Assembly: GCA_913775315.1 (NCBI GenBank)
Contig: CAJYIX010000010.1
Location: 144,036 to 208,035 of the forward strand
DNA length: 64,000 bases
Direction: 5' to 3'
From: an uncultured Sphingomonas sp.
Lineage (GTDB): Bacteria > Pseudomonadota > Alphaproteobacteria > Sphingomonadales > Sphingomonadaceae
A program made the translations under genes and the position numbers. Below, piece after piece: positions 51,933 through 62,008 of this stretch; within the stretch, counting starts at the first letter, position 1, and each line of letters starts with the position of its first letter. The notes beneath the pieces were generated by a model that saw only the letters and a list, made by a program, of their open reading frames with translations, was not told where the DNA came from and ran no database searches.

Positions 51933-54269
51933 TCAGGCGGGGTCGAGGAAGACGCGGCCCGCCGCCTCCGCCTCCACCCGCTCGCGCGTGAAGACGAGGG
52001 GGAGCATCCGCCCCTCGATCCACGACTGCGCCATATCGGCGTAGTGCGAGCTTTTGGGATCGCCCGACTGGCCGGGGAGGTTGAGGAACAGGCAGTTGTC
52101 CCAGCCGCCGACGTCGATTGCTTGCACATAGCTTGCGCCTCCCGCGACGCCGAGATCGCCTGCCAGCCAGCGCGCATTGACGGTTGTCCCGTCGCCGCCC
52201 GACCCGCCGACCTCGATCGGGGGGAAGGCAGCGGCGATCATCGGCGACCTGCGGGCGAGGGGGTGGCGGATCGTCACATCGTGGAGCGTCCCCCAGCGCC
52301 ACAATGCCGGTTCCGGCCCCAGCCGCCGCTCGGCCGCTTCCCACCCCGACGCCAGCGCCATCGCGACGATGAGATCGCGCGAGCCCTTCGGGTTCGGGCC
52401 GAGCCGCTTGTCGGGACTTTCGAGCAGAGACAGGATCGCGCCGACCTCGAACAGCGGCACCCACTCGCGCAGTCGTGCGGGGACGACGATGTTGTGGATG
52501 CGCTGCTCGAGATCGGCCCACGCAAGTTCGTACACCGCCGCCGCCGCACTGTCGGCGGCGAGCACGCCGTCCCAATCGCGCAGCAACGCCGCCGCATCGA
52601 CCGCGGCATCGGGCACGCTATCGGGGATCAGCGACATGAAGCGGCGCGCGGGGGTGGAGGCAACGTCTTGCATCAGCGAAACCGAGTCGTTGAGGCTGTG
52701 GCGTGGCTGTCCCTCCAGCACCTCGACCACCCGCTCGTACCGCCAAGGCTCGCGGAAGGAATAGGCGAGGACCGGCCTGTAATCCTTGGGCAGGTTGTCC
52801 TGGTTGGCGCTCGCCAGCCAGCCCGCCTTGGGATCGATGACGCTAGGCAACTGCTCGACCGGCAGCAGCCCTTCCCAGTCGTAACGACCGTCGCCGGGGG
52901 CGGGCGTCATCCCGTCATGCCCGCCCATCCGCCGCGGCGCGAAGCCGAGGATGCGCCAGGCGATATGCCCGTCGACATCGGCATAATGGAAATTGGTGGG
53001 CGAGGGGTGGAGCCGGAACGCGGCCTGCAACCCCTGCCAGTCGCGCGCCAGATTGATCGCCGCCATCGCGAACACCCCGCTCGCGCCCGGCCGTTGCGAC
53101 ACATGCGCGAGCGCGGTGGCGCGGCGGCGGGCGGGATCGTGGGCGATCAACGGCCCCTGCACCGACCAGCGCAGCACGACGGTGCGCGGCGGCGCGTCCT
53201 TGGGCGAGAGCGTGACCTCGCGCCGTTCGAACGTCTTCCATCGCCCGCGATGCCAATAGCGTTCGGCATCGACGGGGTTGAGGTCGAGGAGGTACAGGTC
53301 CGACTGGTCGATATGGCTATTGGTACGGCCGAAGGCGAAGCGGTCGGTGTGCCCCTGCATGATCCCCGCCAGCCCCGGTGCGCCCGCACCGATCACGTCG
53401 AGGCCGGGCGCGGACAGGTGCGCGACGTGCCGCGGCGGGAAACCGCCGATCGAGAGGTGCGGATCGTTGGCGAGGATCGGGCGGCCGGTCGCGGTCCGCG
53501 AGGGTGCAACGGTCCACGCGTTGCTGCCCGCGGCATCGGGCTCGGGTGCTGATGGCGGCGCGCTGCCGAGGATACCCAGATCGGCCTCGCCCACCTCCGC
53601 CACTTTCAGCCCGTCGCGGAACGTGATCGGCCGCGGCGGGCGGGGCGGGGCGACCAGCGCCTCCAGCCACAGCGCATCGGCGGCAGACAGGCGGGCGCGC
53701 CGCACTTCGTCGTCGATATTGCCCGGCGTCAGTTCACGCGCGGCGACGAGGTCGGCGAGCGTCCATTCGAGCGGCTGGTAGCCGAGGATCGCGAACTCCG
53801 CCGGCATCAGCGAAGGGTCGGCAGCGACCGCGGCGATCCGCGCATTGATGCCCGCGACATAGCCCTCGACACAGGCGCGCACCTCGGCGGGCACCGCGGC
53901 GATCTCCGCGCCCACATCGCCGCGATACCGGCCGAGCAGCGCCAACGTGTCGCTGCGGACATAATCGAGCCCGAGCACTTCGGACAGGCGACCCTGCTGG
54001 CGGCGATACTCGTAATCGAGCTGGAACAGCCGGTCGCGCGCGACGACCCAGCCCTGACCGAAGAACGCATCGCGGGCGCTGGCGGCGCGGATGTGCGGGA
54101 CGCCCCAGCGGTCGTCGATGATCTCGATGGGCGCGGTGAGGCCTTTGGCGGTCAGGCGCAGCGGCGGGGCGGGCGGCTCGGCGACGACGTCCTGCGCGCG
54201 CAAGCGGAACGGGGCCAGCACGGCGGCGGCGGCGCTGCCGAGCAGGAGCGTGCGGCGGGAAAGGTTCAT
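51933..54269 (-). CDS. Penicillin acylase-family N-terminal nucleophile hydrolase, Tat-exported
   Basis: The 778-residue precursor begins MNLSRRTLLLGSAAAAVLAP, a twin-arginine signal. It is a peptidase S45 protein: alpha subunit (about 40-230), spacer, and a beta subunit starting at the autocatalytic site AAGSNAW with nucleophile Ser249, followed by ANDPHL. Family members hydrolyse penicillins, cephalosporins or acyl-homoserine lactones, so quorum quenching or amide scavenging is possible; specificity cannot be read. AGGAGG lies 10 nt before the ATG. Confidence 0.9.
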   Translation of the reverse strand: MNLSRRTLLLGSAAAAVLAPFRLRAQDVVAEPPAPPLRLTAKGLTAPIEIIDDRWGVPHIRAASARDAFFGQGWVVARDRLFQLDYEYRRQQGRLSEVLGLDYVRSDTLALLGRYRGDVGAEIAAVPAEVRACVEGYVAGINARIAAVAADPSLMPAEFAILGYQPLEWTLADLVAARELTPGNIDDEVRRARLSAADALWLEALVAPPRPPRPITFRDGLKVAEVGEADLGILGSAPPSAPEPDAAGSNAWTVAPSRTATGRPILANDPHLSIGGFPPRHVAHLSAPGLDVIGAGAPGLAGIMQGHTDRFAFGRTNSHIDQSDLYLLDLNPVDAERYWHRGRWKTFERREVTLSPKDAPPRTVVLRWSVQGPLIAHDPARRRATALAHVSQRPGASGVFAMAAINLARDWQGLQAAFRLHPSPTNFHYADVDGHIAWRILGFAPRRMGGHDGMTPAPGDGRYDWEGLLPVEQLPSVIDPKAGWLASANQDNLPKDYRPVLAYSFREPWRYERVVEVLEGQPRHSLNDSVSLMQDVASTPARRFMSLIPDSVPDAAVDAAALLRDWDGVLAADSAAAAVYELAWADLEQRIHNIVVPARLREWVPLFEVGAILSLLESPDKRLGPNPKGSRDLIVAMALASGWEAAERRLGPEPALWRWGTLHDVTIRHPLARRSPMIAAAFPPIEVGGSGGDGTTVNARWLAGDLGVAGGASYVQAIDVGGWDNCLFLNLPGQSGDPKSSHYADMAQSWIEGRMLPLVFTRERVEAEAAGRVFLDPA

Positions 54270-54371
54270 GGGAAACGCGCCTCCTGTCAGCGGCGCCCTT
54301 TCGGCCCGCTCGGACAGCGCATGTCAACCGCCGCCGAGATGGCGGTCAAAGGCTCGAACAGGACCCTGCGG

Positions 54372-54479
54372 TCAGGTGAGGATCACGAACGCCGCGCCGA
54401 AAATGGCGAGCGCGGCGCTGCTGAATCCGCAAAGCATCCCGAACCGGCATTGTGACAATTCAGCGCCGATGCGCTCCAT
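54372..54479 (-). CDS. Possible 35-residue membrane peptide
   Basis: ATG 54479, preceded by GGAGAGG, opens a 35-residue frame with a polar start (MERIGAELSQCRFG) and one hydrophobic segment (SSAALAIFGAAFVILT). It lies between the penicillin-acylase gene and marR on the same strand. No family is recognised, and a short frame of this size could be chance. Confidence 0.4.
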   Translation of the reverse strand: MERIGAELSQCRFGMLCGFSSAALAIFGAAFVILT

Positions 54480-54528
54480 GACACCTCTCCGTCCCGCCGC
54501 GGTTCATCCGCGGTCGGATGGGAGCGTA

Positions 54529-54984
54529 TCACGACCGGAACGCGCCGCAAGAGGGGTCGTCGTCGAGGGCGGCGACCAGCTTTTCGAGGGTGGTGCCAAG
54601 CGCCTGACATTCGGCCGGTTCGAGCGAGGCGAACAATTCGCCGGTAAGCCGTTGGCGCAGCGGTTCGGTGGCCGCGATCGCACGCCGACCCTCGTCGGTG
54701 ATGGCGAGTCGCTTCACGCGGCGGTCGGCCGGGTCGGCGGTCCGCGCGATCAGGCCGTCACGCTCCAGTCCGTCCAGCGCTTCCGTCACCGTGCGAGGTG
54801 CCTGGCCCAGATAGGCGGCAAGGTCGGCGGCACGGGCGTCGCCGGCATGCTTTTCGATGATGAGCAGCATCTTGGTGCGGGCCAGCGACGCGCCCTCCGC
54901 CGCCATCGCCGCGTCGATACGGCGATGGACCCGCATGTAGGTGCCGGCGAGCAGCCGGGCGATGTCGTCGCTGCGATATTTCAT
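54529..54984 (-). CDS. MarR-family transcriptional regulator
   Basis: The 151-residue product from ATG 54984 has the MarR winged helix (TKMLLIIEKHAGDARAADLAAYLG, then RTVTEALDGLERDGLIART and ADRRVKRLAITDEG). It is divergent from the emrA-emrB-OMF operon, which it very probably represses; the inducer is unknown. A palindrome at 55005-55022 is the likely operator. Confidence 0.92.
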   Translation of the reverse strand: MKYRSDDIARLLAGTYMRVHRRIDAAMAAEGASLARTKMLLIIEKHAGDARAADLAAYLGQAPRTVTEALDGLERDGLIARTADPADRRVKRLAITDEGRRAIAATEPLRQRLTGELFASLEPAECQALGTTLEKLVAALDDDPSCGAFRS

Positions 54985-55004
54985 GAGGGGCCTCAATATA
55001 TGGT

Positions 55005-55022
55005 CTTGCGCAATGCTGCAAG
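55005..55022. promoter_or_regulatory. Candidate MarR operator
   Basis: CTTGC-N8-GCAAG contains the TTGC/GCAA half-sites typical of MarR boxes and lies midway between the divergent marR and emrA starts. Confidence 0.45.
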
Positions 55023-55077
55023 TGCGAGCACATGAGGCACCCGACGACTCGACTCAACTTTCCGAAGGCGCTTGCCC

Positions 55078-56241
55078 GTGGCCGATAACGCTGCCGATCA
55101 AACCACTCCCGATGACGCCGGTTCCGAGCCCGCCTCGCCCGCGAAGAAGCGACGCGCCAAGATCATCATCCTGGTGCTGCTGGCGGTCGTGGTCGTCGGC
55201 GGCCTCCTCTGGTTCATGCGCTATCAGAGCTATGGCAAGTTCCAGCAGTCGACGACCGACGCCTATGTGCAGGCCGATTCGGTCACGGTCGCACCCAAGA
55301 TCTCGGGCTATGTCGAACAGGTGCTGGTCGCCGAGAACCAGACGGTGAAAGCGGGCGACCCGCTCGTCCGCATTGACGCGCGCGACTATAATGCGCAGGC
55401 AAAGCAGAGCGAGGCGCAGATCGCCGTCGCACAGGCGAACGCCCGCGGCGTCGAAGCGCAGATCGCCGAGCAGCAGGCCGCGATCACCCGCGCGCGTGCC
55501 GACCTTGCCGCCGCCGAGACCGACGCTGCCTTCGCCCGCAACGAAGTCGTCCGCTACGCCCCGCTCGCCGCCTCTGGCGCGGAGACGCGCGAGCGGCTGT
55601 CGACGCTGCGCAACCAGGCGCAGCAGGCGATCGCGCGTGTCGTCGCCGCCCGCGCTGCCGTCGCCGCGGCGGAGCGCCGCGTCGGCACGCTGCGCGCACA
55701 GGTCAATCAGGCGCTGGCACAGGGCGAGGGCGCGCGTGCCCAGCTGGAAGCCGCGCAGACCAATGTCGGCGCGACGCTGATCCGCGCGTCGATTCCCGGC
55801 CGCATCGGCGACAAGAGCGTGCGCGTCGGCCAGTATGTCCAGGCGGGCACCCGGCTGATGTCAGTCGTGCCGACCACCGACCTCTATATCGAAGCCAATT
55901 TCAAGGAGACGCAGCTCGGCCTGATGCGCGTCGGCCAGCCCGTGTCGATCGAGGTCGACGCGCTGCCCGGCGTCGAGATTCCCGGCCGCGTCGCCAGCAT
56001 CGCACCCGGCACCGGCGCGCAATTCTCGGTCCTGCCGCCGCAGAACGCGACGGGCAATTTCACCAAGATCGTCCAGCGCATCCCCGTCCGCATCCAGCTG
56101 AACCCCGGCCCGGCGACGCGAGCGCTGCTCGTCCCCGGCATGTCGGTCGAGGTGAGCGTCGATACCCGTTCGGCCCGTGACGCGCGCGACCGCATCGCCA
56201 AGGAGCAGGAAGACCATAACGAGCGGATCGGCCGCAAGTGA
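55078..56241 (+). CDS. emrA: EmrA-type membrane fusion protein
   Basis: The periplasmic adaptor of the tripartite pump has 387 residues from GTG 55078 (GAAGG 9 nt upstream). It shows a TM helix at about residues 27-48, a biotinyl-lipoyl segment (VTVAPKISGYVEQVLVAENQ), a long Ala/Arg/Gln-rich alpha-hairpin (about 105-215) and a beta-barrel (PGRIGDKSVRVGQYVQAGT). It overlaps emrB by 4 bp (GTGA). Confidence 0.92.
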   Translation: MADNAADQTTPDDAGSEPASPAKKRRAKIIILVLLAVVVVGGLLWFMRYQSYGKFQQSTTDAYVQADSVTVAPKISGYVEQVLVAENQTVKAGDPLVRIDARDYNAQAKQSEAQIAVAQANARGVEAQIAEQQAAITRARADLAAAETDAAFARNEVVRYAPLAASGAETRERLSTLRNQAQQAIARVVAARAAVAAAERRVGTLRAQVNQALAQGEGARAQLEAAQTNVGATLIRASIPGRIGDKSVRVGQYVQAGTRLMSVVPTTDLYIEANFKETQLGLMRVGQPVSIEVDALPGVEIPGRVASIAPGTGAQFSVLPPQNATGNFTKIVQRIPVRIQLNPGPATRALLVPGMSVEVSVDTRSARDARDRIAKEQEDHNERIGRK

Positions 56242-57788
56242 ACGCCGCCGCCGCCCCCCAGCAGCACGAGGCGAATGCCGACGCGGCCGCATGGATGGCG
56301 GTCGCGGCGGGCAGCCTCGGCGCGATGATGGCGACGCTCGACATTTCGATCGTCAATTCCGCGCTGCCGACGATCCAGGGCGAGATCGGCGCGAGCGGGA
56401 CCGAGGGGACGTGGATCGCCACCAGCTATCTGGTCGCCGAAATCGTCATCATCCCGCTCGCCGCCTGGCTGTCGCGCGTCTTCGGGCTGCGCACTTTCCT
56501 GCTCGTCGCGGCGAGCCTGTTCACCATCTTCTCGATGATCTGCGGCATCGCCACCGACTTAACGACGATGATCATCGGCCGTGCGGGGCAGGGGATCACC
56601 GGCGGTGCGCTCATTCCCACCGCGATGACGATCATCGCGACCCGCCTGCCGCGGCATCAGCAGCCGGTGGGCAACGCACTGTTCGGCGTGGTCGTCATCT
56701 TGGGGCCATTGCTCGGGCCGCTGATCGGCGGCTGGCTGACCGAAAATGTGAGCTGGCACTACGCCTTCTTCCTCAACCTGCCGGTCGGGATCATCCTCGT
56801 CACGCTGCTGCTCGTCGGCCTGCCGCACCAGAAGGCGCATATCGAGGAACTGGCGAATGCCGACTGGCTCGGCATCATCGGACTCGCGCTCGGCCTAGGC
56901 GGGCTGACCGTCGTGCTGGAGGAAGGACAGCGCGAGCAGTGGTTCGAGAGCCACGAGATCGTCATGCTGACGCTCGTCTCGATCGTTGGGTTCGTGTGCC
57001 TGTTCGCGGGCCAGTTCGTGGCGAAGCGCCCCGTGATCAAGCTCAAGCTGCTGCTCGATCGCCAGTTCGGCTCGGTCGCGCTGATGGGCGTCGTGCTTGG
57101 CATGATGCTCTACGGCACCGCCTTCGTCATTCCGCAGTTCCTGGCCGCGATCGCCAACTACAACGCGCTTCAGGCGGGCCAGATCGTGCTCCTGTCGGGC
57201 ATTCCCAGCATCCTCCTGATGCCGTTCACGCCGATCCTGATCCGCAAGATCGACATTCGCATCGCGGTCGGCTTCGGCTTCCTCATCATGGCGTATAGCT
57301 GCTGGATCGACACCACGCTGACCGCGGATGCGGTGGGCGGCGACTTCGTCGAATCGCAGCTGCTGCGCGGGGTCGGCACGATCTTCGGCTTCCTCTTCCT
57401 CAATCAGGCGGCGATCGCGTCGGTGCCGAAGGAGGATGCGGGCGATGCCGCCGGGCTGTTCAATGCCGTCCGCAACCTGGGCGGCAGCCTCGCGCTCGCG
57501 GGCATCGCGACCGTGCAGGACCAGCGGATGTGGCTGCACAGCCGCCGGCTGGAGGAAACGCTGCCCGCCAATTCGGGCGAGGTGCAGGGCTATCTCGGCG
57601 GGCTGACCGGCGCGCTGGGCAATGCCGAGGCCGCGTTCCGCACGCTGGCCGGCACCATTCAGCGCGAGGCGCTGGTGATGACCTATAACGACATCTTCGT
57701 CGTCCTCTCGGTGCTGATCGTCTGTGCAGCGCCGCTCGTCCTGTTCCTGCGACCGCTGCCCAAGGGGCCGATGGCCGCGATGCATTGA
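56238..57788 (+). CDS. emrB: EmrB/QacA-type MFS drug efflux transporter (DHA2, 14 TM)
   Basis: The 516-residue inner-membrane pump has the DHA2 signatures LDISIVNSALPTIQGE in TM1, GRAGQGITGGALIPTAM, and antiporter motif C GVVVILGPLLGPLIGG, followed by 14 predicted TMs. It pairs with the adaptor and outer membrane factor in the same operon. Export of hydrophobic drugs or toxic acids is likely; substrate is unknown. Confidence 0.93.
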   Translation: MNAAAAPQQHEANADAAAWMAVAAGSLGAMMATLDISIVNSALPTIQGEIGASGTEGTWIATSYLVAEIVIIPLAAWLSRVFGLRTFLLVAASLFTIFSMICGIATDLTTMIIGRAGQGITGGALIPTAMTIIATRLPRHQQPVGNALFGVVVILGPLLGPLIGGWLTENVSWHYAFFLNLPVGIILVTLLLVGLPHQKAHIEELANADWLGIIGLALGLGGLTVVLEEGQREQWFESHEIVMLTLVSIVGFVCLFAGQFVAKRPVIKLKLLLDRQFGSVALMGVVLGMMLYGTAFVIPQFLAAIANYNALQAGQIVLLSGIPSILLMPFTPILIRKIDIRIAVGFGFLIMAYSCWIDTTLTADAVGGDFVESQLLRGVGTIFGFLFLNQAAIASVPKEDAGDAAGLFNAVRNLGGSLALAGIATVQDQRMWLHSRRLEETLPANSGEVQGYLGGLTGALGNAEAAFRTLAGTIQREALVMTYNDIFVVLSVLIVCAAPLVLFLRPLPKGPMAAMH

Positions 57789-57795
57789 GGCATCC

Positions 57796-59208
57796 ATGCG
57801 CAAGTTGATCCCGCTCGTCTCGCTCGCCGCGCTCGCGGCCTGCACCGTCGGCCCGAATTACGAAGGCCCCAAGAGCGCCGGCGCGGTCGCCGCGCCTGCT
57901 GCCTTCGCGCGTGCCGGCCAGACCTCGACCGCGCAGCCCGTCGTCGCCGACTGGTGGCGCGCGCTCAACGATTCGCAGCTCGACGCGCTGGTCGAGCGCG
58001 CGCTCAAGGACAATCCGAGCATCGCCGTCGCCGAGGCGCGGCTCCGCCAGGCACGCTCTGCGCTCCGGCTGGACAAGGCGAACGGCCTGCCCAACGCGAA
58101 TGTCCAGGGCACGTACCTGCGAGCGGAACTCCCCAATGGCGGGTTGACCGGCGGGACGGCGGATGGCGGCACGCAGGGGATCGACTTCTACAATGTCGGC
58201 TTCGACGCGAGCTGGGAGATCGACCTGTTCGGCGGCCAGAAGCGCCGGGTCGAGGCGGCGCGCGCCGGTGTCGGCGCGGCCGAGGCGCAGGTGGCGGATG
58301 CGCAGGTCAGCCTGACCGCCGAAGTCGCCAGCGCCTATGTCAACCTGCGCGATCGCCAGCGCCGGCTCGAACTTGGCCGCGCGACCGCGGAGACGCGCCG
58401 CCGCATCCTCGCGCTGACCGAGCAGCGGTTCCGCGCAGGCACCGCGAGCCAGCTCGATGTCGAGCGCATCCGCGGCCTCGTCGTCGAGAGCGACGCGGCG
58501 ATCGTGCCGATCGATGCAGAGCGCGACGCCTATCTCAACGCGCTGGCGGTGCTGGTGGGCGAGGCGCCGGGCACGCTCGATGCCGAGCTGTCCGCGCCGC
58601 GCCCCGTGCCACTTCCGCCGGCACGCGTCGACGTTGGTGATCCGGCCCAGTTGCTGGAGCGCCGCCCCGACGTGCGCGCGGCCGAGCGCGTGCTCGCCCA
58701 GCGCACCGCGCAGATCGGCCTGACCAAGGCCGCCGCGATGCCGCGGATCAGCTTCCTCGGCCTGATCGGCATCGGCGGGACCAAGCCCGGCGATCTGTTC
58801 GACCTCGGCAACCTTGCCGGGATCGCGGTGCCGCGGCTCCAGTGGAACGCGCTCGACTTCGGCCGCAACGGCGCTCGCATCGGCCAGGCCGAGGGGCAGC
58901 GGGACGAGGCGGCTGCGCAGTATCGCGGCGCTGTGTTGACCGCGCTGCGCGATGCGGAGGATGCGCTGTCGCGCTATGCCGCGCGCCGCGCCACGGTGGC
59001 CGCCGCCGCCCGGTCGAAGGCGACCGCCGACCGCGCCGCCGCGCTGATGCAGCAGCGCTATTCGGCGGGCGTCGCAACGCTGATCGACACGCTCGATGCC
59101 GAGCGGCAGCGGACGGCGGCGGAGCAGTCGGTGGTCCAGGCGACGGCGGCGATGACCGCCGATTACGTAGCGCTGCAAAAGGCGCTCGGCCTCGGCTGGC
59201 GGACCTGA
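57796..59208 (+). CDS. Outer membrane factor lipoprotein (NodT/OprM family)
   Basis: The 470-residue product from ATG 57796 has a lipoprotein signal with LAAC (Cys16) and two OEP repeats in a TolC-like fold (WWRALNDSQLDALVERAL near the start, ERRPDVRAAERVLA in the middle). It completes the efflux operon behind emrB (7-bp gap). The frame extends upstream to 57724 inside emrB without a ribosome site. Confidence 0.92.
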   Translation: MRKLIPLVSLAALAACTVGPNYEGPKSAGAVAAPAAFARAGQTSTAQPVVADWWRALNDSQLDALVERALKDNPSIAVAEARLRQARSALRLDKANGLPNANVQGTYLRAELPNGGLTGGTADGGTQGIDFYNVGFDASWEIDLFGGQKRRVEAARAGVGAAEAQVADAQVSLTAEVASAYVNLRDRQRRLELGRATAETRRRILALTEQRFRAGTASQLDVERIRGLVVESDAAIVPIDAERDAYLNALAVLVGEAPGTLDAELSAPRPVPLPPARVDVGDPAQLLERRPDVRAAERVLAQRTAQIGLTKAAAMPRISFLGLIGIGGTKPGDLFDLGNLAGIAVPRLQWNALDFGRNGARIGQAEGQRDEAAAQYRGAVLTALRDAEDALSRYAARRATVAAAARSKATADRAAALMQQRYSAGVATLIDTLDAERQRTAAEQSVVQATAAMTADYVALQKALGLGWRT

Positions 59209-59306
59209 TCGTCCGAACGGGTCACTTTTCAAGCGGCACCGCGCGGATATAGTCCGACTTGTCGATCCGCCGGCACCCAAGCCGGCGACGGCGGGGGGGG
59301 ATGGAC

Positions 59307-59876
59307 ATGAAAGCGACGACCGCGCTGGCGCTGGCCGCGGCACCCGTCTGGCTTGCGACCGCACAGGCACCGCAAGGCGGCAACATCTTCGACAAGGCGA
59401 TCAATCAGCCGGGCATCGGCTGGAGCCTGTACGGCCCGGACCAGAAGGCGAAGGAAGTACCCGCTGCCGACGTGCCCGGCGGCAACGCCGTGCGCGTGCA
59501 GGTGACGCGCAAGGGTGCGAACCCGTGGGATACAGGCGCCACCTATCCGACGATCAAGCCCGTCGCGGCGGGCGATACGCTGCTCGCCATCGTCTATCTG
59601 CGCGCGCCCGATGCCAAGGAAGGCGAGACCGTGCCCGTCCCGATCGGCGCGGGCGGGGCCAACGCGCCCTATACCCCGATCGCGGCGGAGACAGTGCAGG
59701 TGGGTTCCGCCTGGAAGCGCTATTATGCATCGGGCGTGTCGAGCGCCGCCTATGCAGCGGGCAAGGCGCGCATCTCGATCCAGCTCGCCGGCGCCAAGCA
59801 GGTGCTGGAGATCGGGCCGGCGTTCCTCCTCGACCTGGGGCAGGGGGTCGATCCGGCGAAGCTGCCGAAGAATTGA
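59307..59876 (+). CDS. Small exported protein, possibly carbohydrate-binding
   Basis: I choose ATG 59307 because the eight-G run at 59293-59300 has 6-nt spacing to it and abuts ATG 59301. The 189-residue product has a Sec signal (MKATTALALAAAPVWLATAQA) and a beta-rich domain with GNIFDKAINQPGIGW and WDTGATYPTIKPVAAGDTL, resembling CBM4/9-type jellyroll modules. No catalytic motif is seen. It is convergent with ruvC. Confidence 0.65.
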   Translation: MKATTALALAAAPVWLATAQAPQGGNIFDKAINQPGIGWSLYGPDQKAKEVPAADVPGGNAVRVQVTRKGANPWDTGATYPTIKPVAAGDTLLAIVYLRAPDAKEGETVPVPIGAGGANAPYTPIAAETVQVGSAWKRYYASGVSSAAYAAGKARISIQLAGAKQVLEIGPAFLLDLGQGVDPAKLPKN

Positions 59877-59895
59877 GGACGGTGCCGGAGGGCGC

Positions 59896-60384
59896 TTACC
59901 CCGGTCTCCGTCCCGCACTCGCCAGATGATGCGCGTGGCAGATCGCGACGGCCAGCGCGTCGGCGGCGTCGGGGCCGTCGATCGTCGTGCCTGGCATCAG
60001 CCGGGTGACCATCGCATGCACCTGCGCCTTGTCCGCGCGGCCGGTGCCGACCACCGCCTGCTTGACGAGGCTGGGGGCATATTCGCCGACGATCAGCCCG
60101 GCGCGCGCCGCGTTCGCCAGCACCACGCCGCGCGCCTGGGCGAGTTTCAGCGTCGATTGCGCGTTGGCGTTGACGAACACTTCCTCGCACGCCGCCGCCA
60201 TGGGGCGGTGTTCGCCGACCAGCGCGGAAAGCAGTGCATCGAGCTGGGCGAGGCGAGTGGCGAGCGGGGCGGCGGTGTTCGTCTTCAGCCGCCCGTTGGC
60301 GCGGTGCGACAGCCGGTTCCCCGCCGCCTCGATCAATCCCCAGCCCGTGGTACCGAGACCGGGGTCGAGGCCGAGGATCAGCAA
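59896..60384 (-). CDS. ruvC: Holliday junction resolvase RuvC
   Basis: The 162-residue product starts with TTG 60384 ([15 protein letters not shown]), with GAGG 5 nt upstream; no ATG or GTG serves. Catalytic acids are in LGLDPG, ACEEVF and [12 protein letters not shown]. RuvA and RuvB are not in the window. Confidence 0.95.
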   Translation of the reverse strand: MLILGLDPGLGTTGWGLIEAAGNRLSHRANGRLKTNTAAPLATRLAQLDALLSALVGEHRPMAAACEEVFVNANAQSTLKLAQARGVVLANAARAGLIVGEYAPSLVKQAVVGTGRADKAQVHAMVTRLMPGTTIDGPDAADALAVAICHAHHLASAGRRPG

Positions 60385-60415
60385 GGGTGCCTCCCCAAGC
60401 CGGGGAGGCGATCCC

Positions 60416-61159
60416 TCAACCCAGCTTCTCCATCACTTCGTCGGAGACTTCGTAATTGCCCCAGACCGTTTGGACGTCGTCGTCGTCGTCGAGGGCGTCG
60501 ATCAGCTTGAAGAGCTGGCCCGCCTCGTCCTCGCCCACCGCGACCATCGTCTGCGGCCGCCAGGCGAGCTTCGCGCCCTCCGGCTCGCCGAGGACGGGGG
60601 TGATCGCCTTGGCGACCTCGTGCAGCGCGTCCTGCGCGGTCCAGATCTCGTGGCCGTCATCGGTGGAGGTCACGTCTTCGGCACCCGCCTCCAGCGCGGC
60701 CTCGAACACCTTTTCGGCGTCACCGGCGCTCGCGGGATAGTTGATGAGGCCCATCCGGTCGAAACCGTGGCTGACCGATCCGCTCGCGCCCAGGTTGCCG
60801 CCGTTCTTCGACACTGCGGTGCGCACGTTGGTGGCTGTGCGGTTGCGGTTGTCGGTCAGCGCCTCGATGATGAGGCTGACACCGCCGGGGCCGAACCCCT
60901 CGTAGCGGATCTCCTCGTAATTGTCGGTGTCGTTGGTCGAGGCCTTGTCGATCGCGCGCTGGATATTGTCCTTGGGCATCGACTGCGCCTTGGCCGCATT
61001 GACCGCGGCGCGCAGGCGCGGGTTCATGTCGGGGTCGGGTGTGCCCATCTTGGCCGCGACGGTGATTTCGCGGGAAAGCTTGGAGAAGAGCGAGGAGCGC
61101 TTCTTATCCTGCGCACCCTTGCGGTGCATGATGTTCTTGAACTTGCTGTGGCCTGCCAT
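60416..61159 (-). CDS. YebC/PmpR-family transcriptional/translation regulator
   Basis: The 247-residue product from ATG 61159 begins [21 protein letters not shown] and contains the YebC core [21 protein letters not shown]. YebC proteins act as DNA-binding regulators or, more recently, ribosome-associated factors. It lies just upstream of ruvC, a common bacterial arrangement. Confidence 0.95.
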   Translation of the reverse strand: MAGHSKFKNIMHRKGAQDKKRSSLFSKLSREITVAAKMGTPDPDMNPRLRAAVNAAKAQSMPKDNIQRAIDKASTNDTDNYEEIRYEGFGPGGVSLIIEALTDNRNRTATNVRTAVSKNGGNLGASGSVSHGFDRMGLINYPASAGDAEKVFEAALEAGAEDVTSTDDGHEIWTAQDALHEVAKAITPVLGEPEGAKLAWRPQTMVAVGEDEAGQLFKLIDALDDDDDVQTVWGNYEVSDEVMEKLG

Positions 61160-61229
61160 GATGCGCTTCCGGTTCGATGCCGCCCGCTGGGGATAGGGGC
61201 GGCGTCCTAGCCTTGAAGCGGGCGCCGGC

Positions 61230-61766
61230 TCAAGAGGGGAGGCGCGTTCCCAGCGCGTCGATCTTCGCTTCCAGCGCCTCCAGCCGCGCCAGCACCGCAT
61301 GGTCGAGCTTGTGGTGAAGGCGCAGGATATCGAGCTCGGCGCGCAGATTGGTCTCGTAATCGAGGCTGGCGGCCACCCGGTCCTTCGCCGCCTGCCGGTT
61401 CTGGCTCATCATGATGATTGGCGCCTGCACTGCGGCGAGCGTAGACAGCATCAGATTGAGGAAGATGTACGGGTAAGGGTCAAACGCGTGCCCCCAGTGC
61501 GTCAGCACATCGCTGTTGAGCAGCATCCAGCCGACCAGTACGGCGGAAAAGGCAATAATGAAGCTCCACGACCCGCCGACCGCCGCGACCTTGTCCGACA
61601 GGCGATCACCGAAGGTCGCCACATCGTCCGCCACGTCGGCGGCATCCCGTGAGACGGGGCGTTTTTCCTGCATCGTGGCCAGCACGCGCTGCTCCTCCGC
61701 GTCGAGCGCGGCGGGGGTCTTGCCGATCAGGCGGCCGACGATCACGTGCAGGGGGTTGGTGGCCAT
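61230..61766 (-). CDS. DUF1003 membrane protein
   Basis: The 178-residue product has two TM helices (about residues 68-85 and 98-118) joined by a short loop ([19 protein letters not shown]), followed by [17 protein letters not shown] and a C-terminal coiled coil, the DUF1003 layout. Function is unknown. It is monocistronic between yebC and the GH18-NodB gene. Confidence 0.87.
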   Translation of the reverse strand: MATNPLHVIVGRLIGKTPAALDAEEQRVLATMQEKRPVSRDAADVADDVATFGDRLSDKVAAVGGSWSFIIAFSAVLVGWMLLNSDVLTHWGHAFDPYPYIFLNLMLSTLAAVQAPIIMMSQNRQAAKDRVAASLDYETNLRAELDILRLHHKLDHAVLARLEALEAKIDALGTRLPS

Positions 61767-62008
61767 GACGAAGTTCCTTTATCGTGGAACCGGGTGCCTG
61801 CCCGCCCCTGTTCGCGCGCTGAGCGTCACATGACAAAACGTCCATGAACGCGCGCGGCAGGAAAGATGAAACGGATTTAAGCTAGACCTCAGCCGCGCGC
61901 CATCGCGCATGGGCTAGGCCGATAATGTCGGGCATCATGCCCGCACCGGGAGCCGCCATCATGTTCTTCACCGTCACACCGCTGACCAGCCGGGAGCCGC
62001 GCTGAGCC

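Noticed and set aside
54537-54562. GGAAC-N16-CGTC as another EcfG promoter
   Set aside because: It lies within the 3' end of marR, points at no gene on that strand and has an altered -10.
61784-61806. GGAAC followed by TGTT upstream of the GH18-NodB gene as an EcfG promoter
   Set aside because: Spacing is 18-19 nt instead of 16-17, so it does not fit the consensus.
61767-62008. Short frames in the gap before the GH18-NodB gene
   Set aside because: Fewer than 30 residues, no ribosome binding site of note and no recognisable features.
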